From Aureococcus anophagefferens (Eukaryota; Sar; Pelagophyceae; Pelagomonadales; Pelagomonadaceae): 64,000 bases of DNA. Below, in pieces: positions 43,652 through 53,063 of this stretch (position 1 is its first letter; each line of letters opens with the position of its first letter). The notes beneath the pieces are model-generated. The model ran no database searches. It was not told where the DNA came from and worked only from the letters and a program-made list of their open reading frames with translations. The position numbers were made by a program, and so were the translations under genes. The DNA lies in assembly GCF_000186865.1 (NCBI RefSeq), contig NW_008705571.1:832530-896529 (forward strand), given 5' to 3'.

Positions 43652-44855
43652 GGAGCCCACGCCACCGCCACCCGAACCCGCGCCGCCGTCGGAGGACTGG
43701 GTGCTCGAGGCCTACAAGCGCGTCGCGCGCGCGGGCGCGCAGCTCGCCGAGTGCGCGCGCGCGGACGCCTACGCCGCCTGCGCCGCGGTCGTCGCGGGCT
43801 TCGAAGCCGGGACGCTGCGCCTCGACCGGCCCCTCGTGGGCGTCGTCGACGGCGCGCTCGACGCGGCGACCTGCGCGCGCTACGCGGCGGCGGTGCGCGA
43901 CCGCTTCGACGCGCGGCGGGCGGACCAGCGCATGGCGCTCCAGGTGCACATCCGCGGCGACGACGTCGAGTTCCTGCCGCTCGCCGAGGAGCCGGACTTC
44001 CTGCCCGAGGCCAAGGCCGCGCTCGCGGGCGTCGCCGCGGCCGTCGCGGCCGCGTCCGCGCCGCGGCAGGCCATCGGCGGCGTCGCGGAGCCCCCGGAGG
44101 ACGCGACGATCGCGGTCCTCGTCGTCGACGAGACGCGCGCCGGCGGCAAGGCGAAGCGCGCCGCGCTGAACGCGCGGTGGCGCCGGCGGCCCTGCGGCGA
44201 CCTCGCCAAGGTCGTCGGCGTGACGACGGCCTGCCAATTTTACGAGGCGACGCGCGGCCACCGCGTCGACCCGCGCGCGCCCGTCGGCGCCGTCGTCGGC
44301 GCCGGCCCGCGTCCCGCGGGGGAGCTTTTGAATCATGAAAGACCGGAGCTTTTGAACCATGAAAGACCGTCACCGACGCACTTCGTAGGCGACGGCGGCG
44401 CGCTCTTCCTCCGGGACCCGGCCGCGGACCCGCTCGCGGCCGGCGACGCCGCGGCGCTCCCGGCGCGCCTGCTCGTGCCCGCGTCCGCGCAGCTGTCGCT
44501 CTACGACGGCGTCCGGCGCGCCCGGCCGCGCTACGTGCCCCACCGCGACAACGACCCCGTCCGCATGGGCGACGGCGAGAACCACCGCGAGCTCACGGCG
44601 ATCCTCTACCTCGACGCCGCGCCGGCGCCGGGCGCGGGCGGCGAGCTCCGCTGCTACCTCGGCACGGCGCCGACGGACACGACAGGCGCCACGGCGACGG
44701 AGACCGTCGACGTCGTGCCCGCGCCCGGGCGGCTCGTCCTCTTCCGCGCGCGGGACCTCGTCCACGAGGTCCGGCCCGTCGTCGGCTGGCGGCGGGCCGC
44801 GCTCTCCGTCTGGGTGCTGCGGGACGCGCGAGACGGGTCCGAGGACGTGAGTTAG
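43554..44855 (+). CDS. 2OG-Fe(II) oxygenase (prolyl-hydroxylase/EGLN-like), two exons
   Basis: Exons 43554-44298 and 44389-44855 (403 residues); the intervening 90 bp are in frame and stop-free, so a 433-residue unspliced reading also exists. A short N-terminus and poly-Pro tract precede the double-stranded beta-helix. Iron ligands lie in YVPHRDNDP (HxD) and the distal His in FRARDLVHEV, with the 2OG-binding Arg in VGWRRAALSVWVL. RELTAILYLD and GGELRCYLG are typical of the P4Hc/PHD group. The substrate could be a peptidyl proline. The start ATG 43554 has MSRLADYDKWAYV; it is divergent from the channel gene by 180 bp. Confidence 0.82.
44307..44388 (+). mobile_element. Probable introner with internal 24-bp tandem repeat
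   Basis: 82 bp beginning CCGCGTCCCGCG and ending CACTTCGTAG. It is flanked by GCGCCGGC (44299-44306) and GCGACGGC (44389-44396), 7 of 8 matching. It is much AT-richer than the gene around it and holds two copies of a 24-bp unit, gagcttttgaatcatgaaag plus accg (44322-44369, one mismatch). Removing 44299-44388 as a GC-AG intron joins VVG to DGGALFLRD. Confidence 0.65.
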
Positions 44856-44904
44856 TTTTGCCCGCAGGGGCGTAGTGTTTCCCCGAAGTTGTTACGACGA
44901 GCCG

Positions 44905-44970
44905 GCGGACGAGTCCGCGGCGCGGCGCCCGCGAGGGGACGCCGCGCCGCATCATGAGTCGCGCCGAAAG
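44905..44970 (-). promoter_or_regulatory. Candidate SECIS element
   Basis: On the minus strand just after the second stop: ATGA (44955-44952), then a 12-bp helix (U-G plus GCGGCGCGGCG pairing with CGCCGCGCCGC), a loop containing CCCC, and GA directly after the helix. This matches the AUGA/GA quartet and helix length of eukaryotic SECIS, but the apical AA is absent and GC hairpins are common in this genome. A short competing hairpin (GCGGAC/GTCCGC) overlaps the 3' arm. Confidence 0.35.
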
Positions 44971-44979
44971 AGTGGTCGA

Positions 44980-45594
44980 TCACACGTCGAAGAACGCCGT
45001 CGCCGCGAAGGCGAGCGTGAAAGCGACGCCCTTGAGCCCCGTCTTCACGTTGAAATCGTTGACCTTGTCGAGGAGCGCGCGCGCGAGCTTCGCGTCGGCG
45101 ATCTTCTCCATGCCGTTCCCAGTCACGTCCCAGAGGCCGGACTGGGCGATGTTTCACAAGCCCTCCTTCTTGCTCTCGTAGTAGCCCAGGCTCAGCGCGA
45201 GGAGCGGGAACACGCTCAACCGCCCCGCGAAGCTCGCGTGGTTCGCTACGAGCGACGCCGCGTAGGCGAGCGTCGCCGCGCCGCCGACGACGGCGACGGC
45301 GCCGCGCCGGTCGCGCTCGGCGTCGTCGATGTTCGTCAAAGAGGCCGCGGCGAGCTCGCGCCGCCGCGCCTGCTCGGCCGGCGCGGGCGCGTCCGCGACC
45401 TCCGTGGAGAGCACGCCGAAGACGACGGACCGGCCCTCGTCGAACTGCGGCGCGCGGTCGATGGCCTCCTGGAGGAGCGGCACCGGGTTCTCGAACGACT
45501 CGGTGGCGCGCAGCAGCGGTTTGTTCGCGGTCTTACCGTGCAGGAAGCCGTCGGCCGTCGCGGCCAGCAGCAGCAGCGCCGCGGCGCGCATCAT
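44980..45594 (-). CDS. Putative plastid-targeted membrane protein with in-frame TGA (candidate selenoprotein)
   Basis: Starts MMRAAALLLLAATADGFLHG, a signal peptide followed by Phe at the likely cleavage site, as in the ASAFAP-type leaders of stramenopile plastid proteins. The hydrophilic middle is FENPVPLLQEAIDRAPQFDE; then two hydrophobic segments (AVAVVGGAATLAYAASLV and LSVFPLLALSLGYY). A TGA at 45156-45154 follows KKEGL. The same frame continues with protein-like sequence, NIAQSGLWDVTGNGMEKIAD and another hydrophobic helix, to TGA at 44982-44980. The first TGA may be selenocysteine, a sequence error (for example TGG), or the true stop, giving 146 residues. No splice option keeps the frame. 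Family not recognised. Confidence 0.6.
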
Positions 45595-45737
45595 TCTGGC
45601 GCTGTGCGCTGGCAAAATTGCGGTGCTTCGCGCGCGTCGACGCGCTGCGGCGCTCGCAGCAGCCTCGACGACGAGCTCTGCGTCGACAACAGCTCTCGAT
45701 GCGCTGGCCTCGAGCTGCAACGAGGGCAACATTAGCC

Positions 45738-45991
45738 GGAGCGGGGTCCGCCGGCGCCCCCCGGCGGAACTTGAAGTCGTCGCGAGCGCGGACGGCGGTC
45801 CTCGACCCTCGTCGGCGTGGGCCGAGGCCGTGGCCGTCGACAGCGGCGACGCGTGCGACGAGGAGGAGGAGAGCGAGGACAACAGCGAGCTCTTCGACAT
45901 CGCGACCCTCGAGCGCGGCTCCGAGTCCCACTCCCTGCCCAAGTCCCCCGCCAAGCCGAGCGCCTGCGCCGACATCACGAACCGCGCGTAA
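45738..45991 (+). CDS. Possible coding segment with acidic C-terminus
   Basis: A plus-strand frame with protein-like composition: ELEVVASADGGPRPSSAWAE, DACDEEEESEDNSELFDIA and SHSLPKSPAKPSACADITNR, then a stop. No ATG lies in frame close upstream, so if real it is the last exon of a small gene divergent from the plastid protein at 45594. Low certainty. Confidence 0.3.
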
Positions 45992-46210
45992 GGACGACAC
46001 GAGGATGGGCTGCGCGCAGTGGATGTTGAGGAGCCCATCTTATGGGCCGGAGGCGAGAGCATCTCAGCACGCGTCGCTGGACGCGTCCCGTGTACTAGAA
46101 AAGCTTCGTTGCACTTTTCGTTGCACCTCATTTAAAACTGGCTCGATTGAGCCCCTCTCGACCGGCGCCGCAGCAAGCCTTCGTGCACAAGTGCCTGTTC
46201 GTCGACAACG

Positions 46211-48378
46211 ATGGCGGTCCTCGCTAGCGGAACCGCGTCGCCCAAGAAGATCTACGCATCGCGCGGTGTCCAGCCAGCAGGATTCACCGCGCCGCGCGCG
46301 CCGCTCGTCGCCAAAACCGCTCGAGGCGACTGCGCGCGTGCGCGCGCGCGCGCGCGCAGTCGAGAGGCGACTGCTGCGCGCGCTCGACGCGCCGCACGAC
46401 TGCGCGCGCGCGCGCGCGCGCCGCACGAGCTGCCCAACACACGACTCGACGGCGCGCGCATCGCTCGCGCGCAGCGGCATTCACCCGCAAACGCGAGCGC
46501 GCGCGCGCGCGGCGAACGATCCCGATCCCGAAATCGCAGGTCCTTGATTGCGGCGGCCAATACTGCCACCTCATCGCGTCGCGCGTCCGCCGCCACGAGG
46601 CGCTGTCGGTCATCGTGCCCTGCGACGCGCCGGTGTCGACGTTCGCCGACGCGGGCGCGATCATCGTGAGCGGCGGCCCGCAGTCGGTCTTCGACCCGGC
46701 GTCGATGCGCGTCGACAAGGCGCTCTGGGACCTGCCCGTGCCGATCCTCGGCATCTGCTACGGCTGCCAGATGATGTGCCAGGACCTCGGCGGCAAGGTC
46801 GAGCAGGCGGCCGTCGGCGAGTACGGCCCGGCGACGCTCGAGGTCGTGAAGGCCGGCGGCGTGATGCCCGGCGACGCGGACAAGACGACGGTCTGGATGA
46901 GCCACCGCGACAAGGTCGTCGCGCTGCCCCCGGGCTTCGAGACGACGGGCAAGACGGCGGCGTGCGCGAACGCGGCGGTCCAGTGCTGCGACGGCACGCG
47001 CCGGCTCTACGGCCTTCAGCTCCACCCCGAGGTCACGCACTCGGCCAAGGGCGAGGCCATGCTCGGCGCGTTCGTCGAGCTCAGCGGCCTCAAGGGGACG
47101 TGGAAGATGGACGACTTCGTCGACCAGCAGATCGCCGCGATCCGCGCCAAGTGCGGCGCGAGCCGGAACGTCTTCGTGCTCGTCTCCGGCGGCGTCGACT
47201 CGACCGTGACCTACGCGCTGCTCGCCAAGGCGCTGCCCGCGGAGCGCATCCTCGGCCTCTACGTCGACACGGGCATGATGCGCAAGGGCGAGTCGGAGCT
47301 CGTGTCCGAGTCGCTCGCGGGCGCGGACCTCCCGAACCTCAAGGCCGTCGACGCGTCGGCGCAGTTCCTCAAGGCGCTGGAGGGCCTGACGGCGCCCGAG
47401 GCGAAGCGGCGCGTCATCGGCCAGCAGTTCCTCGAGATCCAGCGCGCGCAGGCCAAGGCCTACGGCCTGGACCCGGCGAAGTGGCTCCTGGGCCAGGGCA
47501 CGATCTACCCCGACACGATCGAGTCCGGCGGGTCCGCGAAGAAGGCCGACGTCATCAAGACGCACCACAACCGCGTGCCCGAGATCGACGCGCTCATCGA
47601 GCAGGGCCTCGTCATCGAGCCCCTCGCGGACCTCTACAAGGACGAGGTCCGCGCCGTCGGCGAGCGGCTCGGCCTCGCGTCGCACCTCGTCTGGCGCCAG
47701 CCCTTCCCCGGCCCGGGCCTCGGCGTGCGCCTCCTCTGCCACGACGGCGCGCCGGAGCCCGTCGACGACGTCGCGGCGCGCGCGCGCGCCGCGGCGACGA
47801 TCTCCGCGGCGCTGCCCGCGGGCGTCGCCGCGTCCGTGCCGCCCCTGCGGTCCGTGGGCTGCCAGGGCGACTCGCGGACCTACCGCAACTTCGCCATCCT
47901 CGCCGGCGCCTACGAGCGCGACTGGGACGCGCTCGGCGCCATCTCCACGGAGCTCGTCAACGAGTCCAAGCTCGTGAACCGCGTCGTCGTGAGCCTCCTC
48001 CACGCTTCCGCGCGCGACGCGCCCCTCGACTTCGCCGTGAGCCCCGGCGGGCCCCACACGGTGACGACGCCGCGCCTCGACGTGCTCCGCGAGGCCGACG
48101 CGATCGTGACGGACATGCTCACGGAGGACGGCGTCATGCGGTCCATCTGGCAGTGCCCCGTCGCCATGGCGCCCCTCGGGCTCGCCGGCCAGGCGGGCGA
48201 GGAGGTCATCATCCTCCGCCCCGTCGACTCGACGGAGGCCATGACCGCGGCCTTCTCGAAGGTGCCCTTCGCGCTCTGCGACAAGATCGCCGCGGCCATC
48301 AAGGCCAAGCTCCCCCAGGTCGCCGACGTCCTCTACGACGTCACGAACAAGCCGCCGGGCACGATCGAGTGGGAGTAG
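46211..48378 (+). CDS. GMPS: GMP synthase (glutamine-hydrolysing), two exons
   Basis: Converts XMP to GMP. Exons 46211-46267 (MAVLASGTASPKKIYASRG) and 46540-48378, 631 residues. The class I amidotransferase domain begins VLDCGGQYCHLIASRV, with the nucleophile Cys in LGICYGCQMMCQDLGG and the His-Glu pair in GLQLHPEVTHS. The ATP-pyrophosphatase has SGGVDST (PP-loop), then PGPGLGVRLL. The dimerisation domain ends RPVDSTEAM and NKPPGTIEWE. Exon 1 is assigned because the family start lies directly after an AG acceptor and a short upstream ORF supplies ATG with a phase-0 GTCC donor. The 272-bp intron is rich in alternating GC. The joined N-terminus is inferred. Confidence 0.92.
46268..46539 (+). 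other. Long GC-alternating intron of GMP synthase
   Basis: 272-bp intron, the longest inferred here, with GT donor at 46268 and GCAG acceptor at 46536-46539. It holds a near-perfect 34-bp palindrome at 46327-46360 (CGACTGCGCGCG to CGCGCAGTCG) and several other CG/GC alternating runs that could form hairpins or Z-DNA. No target duplication fits its ends. Confidence 0.6.
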
Positions 48379-48452
48379 GCGCCCCCCCCACCCCCTGTAT
48401 AAGTCTCGGAGACCCCGCAACCCGGCCCCCGGCGCGACTCCGAGTCGGAAGG

Positions 48453-48866
48453 TTACTTCGCCTCCGCGGCCGTCTCGTGGTGGAACGCGTCGAAGTTCGA
48501 CGTCAGCGCCTTGAGCTTCCGACTCCGCATCATCTCCGTGAAGCGCGAGAAGTCGCCCTTGGCGACGAGCAGGTCGATGAGGTCGTCCGCGCGGCGGTCG
48601 AGCAGCTCGCGCGCGAGCTCGTCCTCGCTGCACTTGTGCTTCCGCATGAAGAGGCCCAGGGACACGTCGCACATCTCCTGGTACTCGACGAAGAGGTCGT
48701 GGTGCTGGTGCTTGTGCTCCTCCTCCTGGTCGAAGGCCGCCGCGTTGTTCTCCACGAACTTCTCCAGGGCTTTTTTCCACATCATGTTCGACGTGATAAA
48801 CTTGCGGAAATGCGCTTCCAAGGAGACGTCGTCCTTGCTCTCCGCCGCCTTGCTCTCTGAAGGCAT
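48453..48866 (-). CDS. BART-domain protein (ARL2BP/CFAP36-like)
   Basis: 137 residues. One helical domain with the BART pattern: KALEKFVENNAAAF, then DLFVEYQEMCDVSLGLFMRK (compare the IFNEYQELVE motif of ARL2BP/CFAP36) and DFSRFTEMMRSRKLKAL near the end. BART domains bind ARL2/ARL3-type GTPases, often in cilia. A His/Glu-rich EEEHKHQHH linker interrupts the first helices. The start is ATG 48866 (MPSESKAAESK); the upstream open frame is spurious. Close to a stand-alone BART in size. Confidence 0.75.
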   Translation of the reverse strand: MPSESKAAESKDDVSLEAHFRKFITSNMMWKKALEKFVENNAAAFDQEEEHKHQHHDLFVEYQEMCDVSLGLFMRKHKCSEDELARELLDRRADDLIDLLVAKGDFSRFTEMMRSRKLKALTSNFDAFHHETAAEAK

Positions 48867-49025
48867 GGTACCGCGAGCGCGGGCTGCCCGCGCCGCTCGA
48901 ATCGGCGCGCCCAGATTGCGCGCTGCTATACGGTCGACCTTGCACGGCACGAGAAGGCGTTTCATAGTCAACATTAACATGAGACAAAGCCGAACAGGAG
49001 AGCATTGGACACGCAGCAGCCCCCG

Positions 49026-50583
49026 ATGGAGCCGGCCAAGTACGTGCACGGCGGCGAGGGCACGCTCGTCGAGGAGGATGACGTCGTCGTCGCCGTGGCG
49101 GCCATCGTGGACGACGCGGAACGCAAGGGCGTGCTCACCTGGTACGCGCGCGTCGCCTGCGTCTCCGTCTCCGGCGGCGTCGTGGTCATCGCGAGCATCC
49201 CCGGCACGGCGCCGCGTCTCGCGCGCCTGCGACGTCGATGGCCATCCGCGCACCGTAGGCATCCTCAACGCGCAGCAGACCGGCGACGTCGACGACCCGA
49301 ACAAGCGGTCCGCGCTGCTCGTCGGCGTCCTCGGCGGCGTCGCGTACCTGTCCATCGCCTTGTTCTCCAAGTTCCTGCCGACCTACGCGGAGTCGCGGGG
49401 CCACCGGCCCCAGCTCTGGCTGTCGCTCCTCGGGCAGGCCGTGTCGACGGCGCTCTTCTTCGCCGGGTCCGTCGCCGGCGGCGGCACGTCCGCGCTCGGG
49501 ATTTGTTTGTACGCGGCGTCGCTCGTCGTCATGGGCCTCAGCGCGCCGTTCACGGACTTCATCACGCAGATGACGACGGAGGTCTGCGACGGGCTGGGCC
49601 ACGGCGCCCTCGAGGACGGTTTAGGATACGTCGGCGCCTGGGGCTTCTTCGTGGGCTTCGTCGCGGGGCTCGTGCTCACGGCGGCGAGCGTCGCCGCGTT
49701 CCCGGGGGCGTGGAAGGGCGGGCCCTACACGGGCAGCAGCTCCTGCGGCATCGCCTTTGCCTGCTACGCGCTCGCGGCCGCGTTTCTGGCGTCGCCGGAC
49801 CGCGTCCGCGAGTCGCTGCCCGCGGCGCTCCGGACGCCGTTCTCCGGCGGCTGCGGCCGCTTCGCGCCGACGTGGCGCACGCGGCACCCGAGCGGCGCCG
49901 ACACGACCTACTTTTCCAACTTCAAGGTCGTCGTCATGGGCTTCATGTTCCTGGACGCTTATTTTTTCGCGATCGTCACGAATTATTTTTTGTGGAAGCG
50001 GCTCATGTCCATCGTCGTCGTCTACTTGTACGGCTTCGTGACGATCCTCGTCGCGCTGCCGTCCGTGCGCTTCGTGACGGAGTCGCTCGGCGCGCCGAAA
50101 ACCGTGCGCGTCGCGCTGCTCTGCTACGTGTGCCTGCTCCTGATCATCGCGCTCGCGCCGGCCGCGTCGACCGCGGGCCGCGCGCAGGTCTGGTGCACGC
50201 TGCCATTCGTCGGCGCCGCGTGCTGCATCGTCCCCGCGTTCCAGACGCTGCTCTACAGCCAGTACCCGGTGGACGCGCGCGCGGAGATCATCTCCTGGTG
50301 GAAGATCATGGCCGTCGGCGTGCCCAAGGCGCTCGGCTCCGCGGTCGGCGGCATCGTGCTGAGCGCCTGCATCCGGCGCGACCCGAACGCGTCGAACTAT
50401 TTGGTCGGCGCCGTACCGCACGCGGTCCTCGTCGTCGGCGCGCTGGGCCTCCTCGTCCTCCACGAGCGGAACGAGCGGGACTACGGCCACGAGAGCCTCT
50501 ACGTGCCGCCGCCGGCCAAGGCCAAGGTCGAGGCGCGCGCGCCGGCCAAGGGCGTCACGGAGCAGGTCGCCCACTCGTACTAA
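49026..50583 (+). CDS. Multi-pass membrane protein, unknown (MFS-like), two exons
   Basis: Exons 49026-49215 and 49259-50583 (504 residues). Exon 1 codes for an acidic N-terminus (MEPAKYVHGGEG) and the segment CVSVSGGVVVIASIPG. The 43-bp intron (GTCTCG...GTAG) joins a split Arg codon. Exon 2 has roughly ten hydrophobic spans, for example SALLVGVLGGVAYLSIALF, WGFFVGFVAGLVLTAASVAA, VALLCYVCLLLIIALAPAA and GAVPHAVLVVGALGLLVLH. The linkers contain DFITQMTTEVCDG and YSQYPVDARAEIISWWK. The overall pattern suggests a transporter, possibly MFS-like, but no signature motif is certain. The open frame upstream begins with a non-ATG codon. Confidence 0.7.
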
Positions 50584-50698
50584 AAAGGTTGTGTGGCACG
50601 TTTCTACCGAGCGTCGCGTCGAGGCACGCTCGCATGTTGTTCTCGAGTCGCGGCGCGCCGGAGGCACGCGAGCACCCCCCGAACAAACACCGGAGAAT

Positions 50699-51430
50699 CT
50701 ACGGTCGCCTAGGGTCGTCGCGCGTCGAGTAGCCGCTCCCGACGGACCAGCGCTTCGTCCGGTCGTCGACGATCACGCCGTGGTTGACGCGGAGCTCGTC
50801 CCGGTAGTGGTCGGCGACGACCCAGTCCTTCTGGTACTGCGCTTTGCTCCGCCGCGCGAGGATCCGCGTCACCGTGCGCAGGAGCGCGCGGTCGAGGCCC
50901 GCGGCGTCGCCCGCGAAGGCGTAGCGGCTCGGCCTGAAGCGGCTCGGCGCGGACCGGCGCGAGGCCCAGGTCTTCCGCCGGTCGTCGACCTCCACGCCGA
51001 GGCGCCGGAGCTGCGCGTGGATGCCGTCGGCCGCCTCGAAGTCGCGGCACTGGCGCAGCAGCGCGCGCTCCACGAGGAGCTCGTCGACGGCGTCGACGTC
51101 CACGGACGCGTCGCGGTCGTACGTCGCCCGCGCGTAGCCGTGGTCGAAGCGCTGCTCCGTGCCCGAGTGGGCCGCGACGAAGTCGAAGCCGAGCTCCTCG
51201 CTCAAGACCTCGTCGAGATCCAGTTCCAGCGCCCGCCGGGGCGTGCTCTTGTGCTCCTTCTGCCGCGGCAGCTCGAGCGATCGCGCGTGCGCCGCGACGT
51301 ATGCGCGCGGCGCGTAGCCGCGCGCCGTACGCGCCGCCAGCGCGAGCGCTAGGAGCGAGGATCGCGCGGCGCTTCGTGCGTTCATCGCGCAGCTTCGATC
51401 GGGCCGCAAGGCTTCAAGCGACTGCTCCAT
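50699..51430 (-). CDS. Organelle-targeted protein with two CysRS-like helical motifs
   Basis: 243 residues. The N-terminus has a basic segment and a hydrophobic Ala/Leu stretch (SSLLALALAARTARGYAPRA), a likely signal or transit leader; ATGs at 51430 and 51385 are both possible. Two related helix-strand motifs follow: RDFEAADGIHAQLRRLGVEV DDRRKTW and, later, KDWVVADHYRDELRVNHGV IVDDRTKRW. This 'ADxIRdeLxxxGVxIDDrtktW' pattern is the tail of cysteinyl-tRNA synthetases and recurs in many stramenopile plastid or mitochondrial proteins. No catalytic domain is present. Function unknown. Confidence 0.65.
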   Translation of the reverse strand: MEQSLEALRPDRSCAMNARSAARSSLLALALAARTARGYAPRAYVAAHARSLELPRQKEHKSTPRRALELDLDEVLSEELGFDFVAAHSGTEQRFDHGYARATYDRDASVDVDAVDELLVERALLRQCRDFEAADGIHAQLRRLGVEVDDRRKTWASRRSAPSRFRPSRYAFAGDAAGLDRALLRTVTRILARRSKAQYQKDWVVADHYRDELRVNHGVIVDDRTKRWSVGSGYSTRDDPRRP

Positions 51431-51505
51431 GAGATGTCGACGCGGCGCGATAAAACAAGTGATGATGAAACCGAGCTGCGACCTCGTCGCGGCATTAAAA
51501 AAACT

Positions 51506-52831
51506 CTAGACGAGCGCGAGCAGCGCGAAGGAGAGCGCGGAGCCCGCCGTGAGGCCGAGCGTGAGGAAGAGGCACATGACGTTGCCCGCGAGCTCGCGCT
51601 TGTGCGGCGCGACGAGCTGTGGCGCCTCGCCCATGGCGAGCGTCGCGACGAGGCCGTTGGAGAGCGCGAAGGGCGCCATCACCGCGAAGGGCGCCGCGGA
51701 GGACCGGAGGCCCGGCGCGCCGCCGGCGCCGCCGGAGAGCGTGCCGAGCGCGATGAGCGGCACGAACGCGAAGCGCGCGACGGCCGCGAAGAGGAGCGCG
51801 CGCGCGCCCGGCGACTTGACGACTCCCGCGGACGCGCGGCCCAAAAAGTCGAAGACGTTGAACTCGAGGAAGAGCAGCGGCACGAAGAGCGCGCGGAAGA
51901 GGTCGCCGTCGCCGCCGTCGTCGTCCGCGTGGCCCTCGGCGCGCGCGAGCGCCGTCAGCGCGGGGAAGGGCGCGAGCGTGCAGGCGAAGACGAGGAAGAC
52001 GGCCGCCGCGGGCACGCGGATCTCGCGCGCCAGGGCCCCCAACGCCCCGAGGTCGCCGGGCGCGGCCTTGGCCGCGGGCGCCTGGATCGACGGCTCCGCG
52101 TCGACGCCCATGAGGCTCGCCTGGAGGCCCGCCTCGTCGTCGGGCTCGTCCTTCGTCGCCAGGGACGACGCCAGGAACACCTCCTGCCGCTCGAGGATGC
52201 GAAAGGCGAAGATGCTGACCACGAACAAGCCCGCGGCGGCGACGAAGTAGCCGACGGCGCCGCCGTCGACGCGCGGCGCGACGCAGCCGCCGTCGTCGCC
52301 GCCGTCGTCCGCCGCGGGCTTCGCCGCGCCCTCGGAGAGGACCGTCGCGACGACGATTAAAGCGGGGATGACGCCGCCGACGGCCTGGCCCGCCATGTTC
52401 GCGGCGTTGAAGCCGCCCTGGAGCGCGGCCGCGAGGCCGAAGACGGCCGCGCAGAGGAACTGCGACAGGGAGCCGCACAACGCGACGCCCAGGAGCGTCA
52501 CGGGCGCGAAGACGGCCCGCTCGGGGGCGCCGGGGGCCAGCGCGAGGACGGCGAACGCGGCGAAGACGCCGACGAGCGCCCACTGCGTCGGCACGATGCG
52601 CGACCGCACGCTCAGCTCCTGCGACGCGCGCAGCGCGTAGACGTTCGACGCCAGCGACGTCAGCTGGTACGTGACGGCGAAGACGCTCTCGAAGGACGTC
52701 TCGAACAGCGAGCCGCAGAACCGCGTCTTCCAGTAACTCGAGATCGTGATGACCGCGTTCCAGCTAAAGAGGCTCGCGCAGCCGATGACGAAGGTGCAGG
52801 CGAGCGGGAGGGCCTTCGACGGGGAGGCCAT
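51506..52831 (-). CDS. Equilibrative nucleoside transporter (ENT/SLC29 family)
   Basis: 441 residues with about 11 hydrophobic spans and the long hydrophilic loop between TM6 and TM7 usual for ENTs. Family signs: LFSWNAVITISSYW in the first helix region; LCAAVFGLAAALQGGFNAAN then GQAVGGVIPALIVV (TM4-5 block); FLEFNVFDFLGR (TM8 N-D-x-x-GR motif); and ELAGNVMCLFLTLGLTAGSA (TM10-11 signature). Moves nucleosides or bases down a gradient across plasma or organelle membrane. The start is ATG 52831 (MASPSKALPLA). It shares a 232-bp divergent promoter region with the 2OG oxygenase at 53064. Confidence 0.9.
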   Translation of the reverse strand: MASPSKALPLACTFVIGCASLFSWNAVITISSYWKTRFCGSLFETSFESVFAVTYQLTSLASNVYALRASQELSVRSRIVPTQWALVGVFAAFAVLALAPGAPERAVFAPVTLLGVALCGSLSQFLCAAVFGLAAALQGGFNAANMAGQAVGGVIPALIVVATVLSEGAAKPAADDGGDDGGCVAPRVDGGAVGYFVAAAGLFVVSIFAFRILERQEVFLASSLATKDEPDDEAGLQASLMGVDAEPSIQAPAAKAAPGDLGALGALAREIRVPAAAVFLVFACTLAPFPALTALARAEGHADDDGGDGDLFRALFVPLLFLEFNVFDFLGRASAGVVKSPGARALLFAAVARFAFVPLIALGTLSGGAGGAPGLRSSAAPFAVMAPFALSNGLVATLAMGEAPQLVAPHKRELAGNVMCLFLTLGLTAGSALSFALLALV

Positions 52832-52997
52832 GGCTCCTGAGCGGTGTCGCGACCCCCGACGCGGGGCGAGGACGGCTGTCGCTTTGCTCTCGCCAAGTCG
52901 TGCCCGGCTGCGAACTTTGATTGGCTGGCGAGCATCTGGCGAGCTGTGGTAAAAATTAAAATTTATTAATTTCATCAGCAAAGAAGGGCGGCAGCGT

Positions 52998-53061
52998 CGT
53001 CGTGCTCCATCGCCCGAGGTGCTCGAACAGCGCGTCGTGCTCCATCGCCCGAGCGCTCGAA
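52998..53061 (+). repeat. Tandem duplication in 5' UTR
   Basis: Two adjacent copies of about 32 bp sharing cgtcgtgctccatcgcccga, directly upstream of the ATG at 53064. A nearby AT-rich tract (52951-52980) probably belongs to the divergent promoter. Confidence 0.75.
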
Positions 53062-53063
53062 GC

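Noticed and set aside
44852..45157. Minus-strand ORF MKHRPVRPLGRD
   Set aside because: Different frame from the plastid membrane protein; the in-frame continuation after the TGA has the protein-like composition.
46252..49005. Long minus-strand open frame over GMP synthase
   Set aside because: Antisense shadow; GMP synthase on the plus strand is unambiguous.
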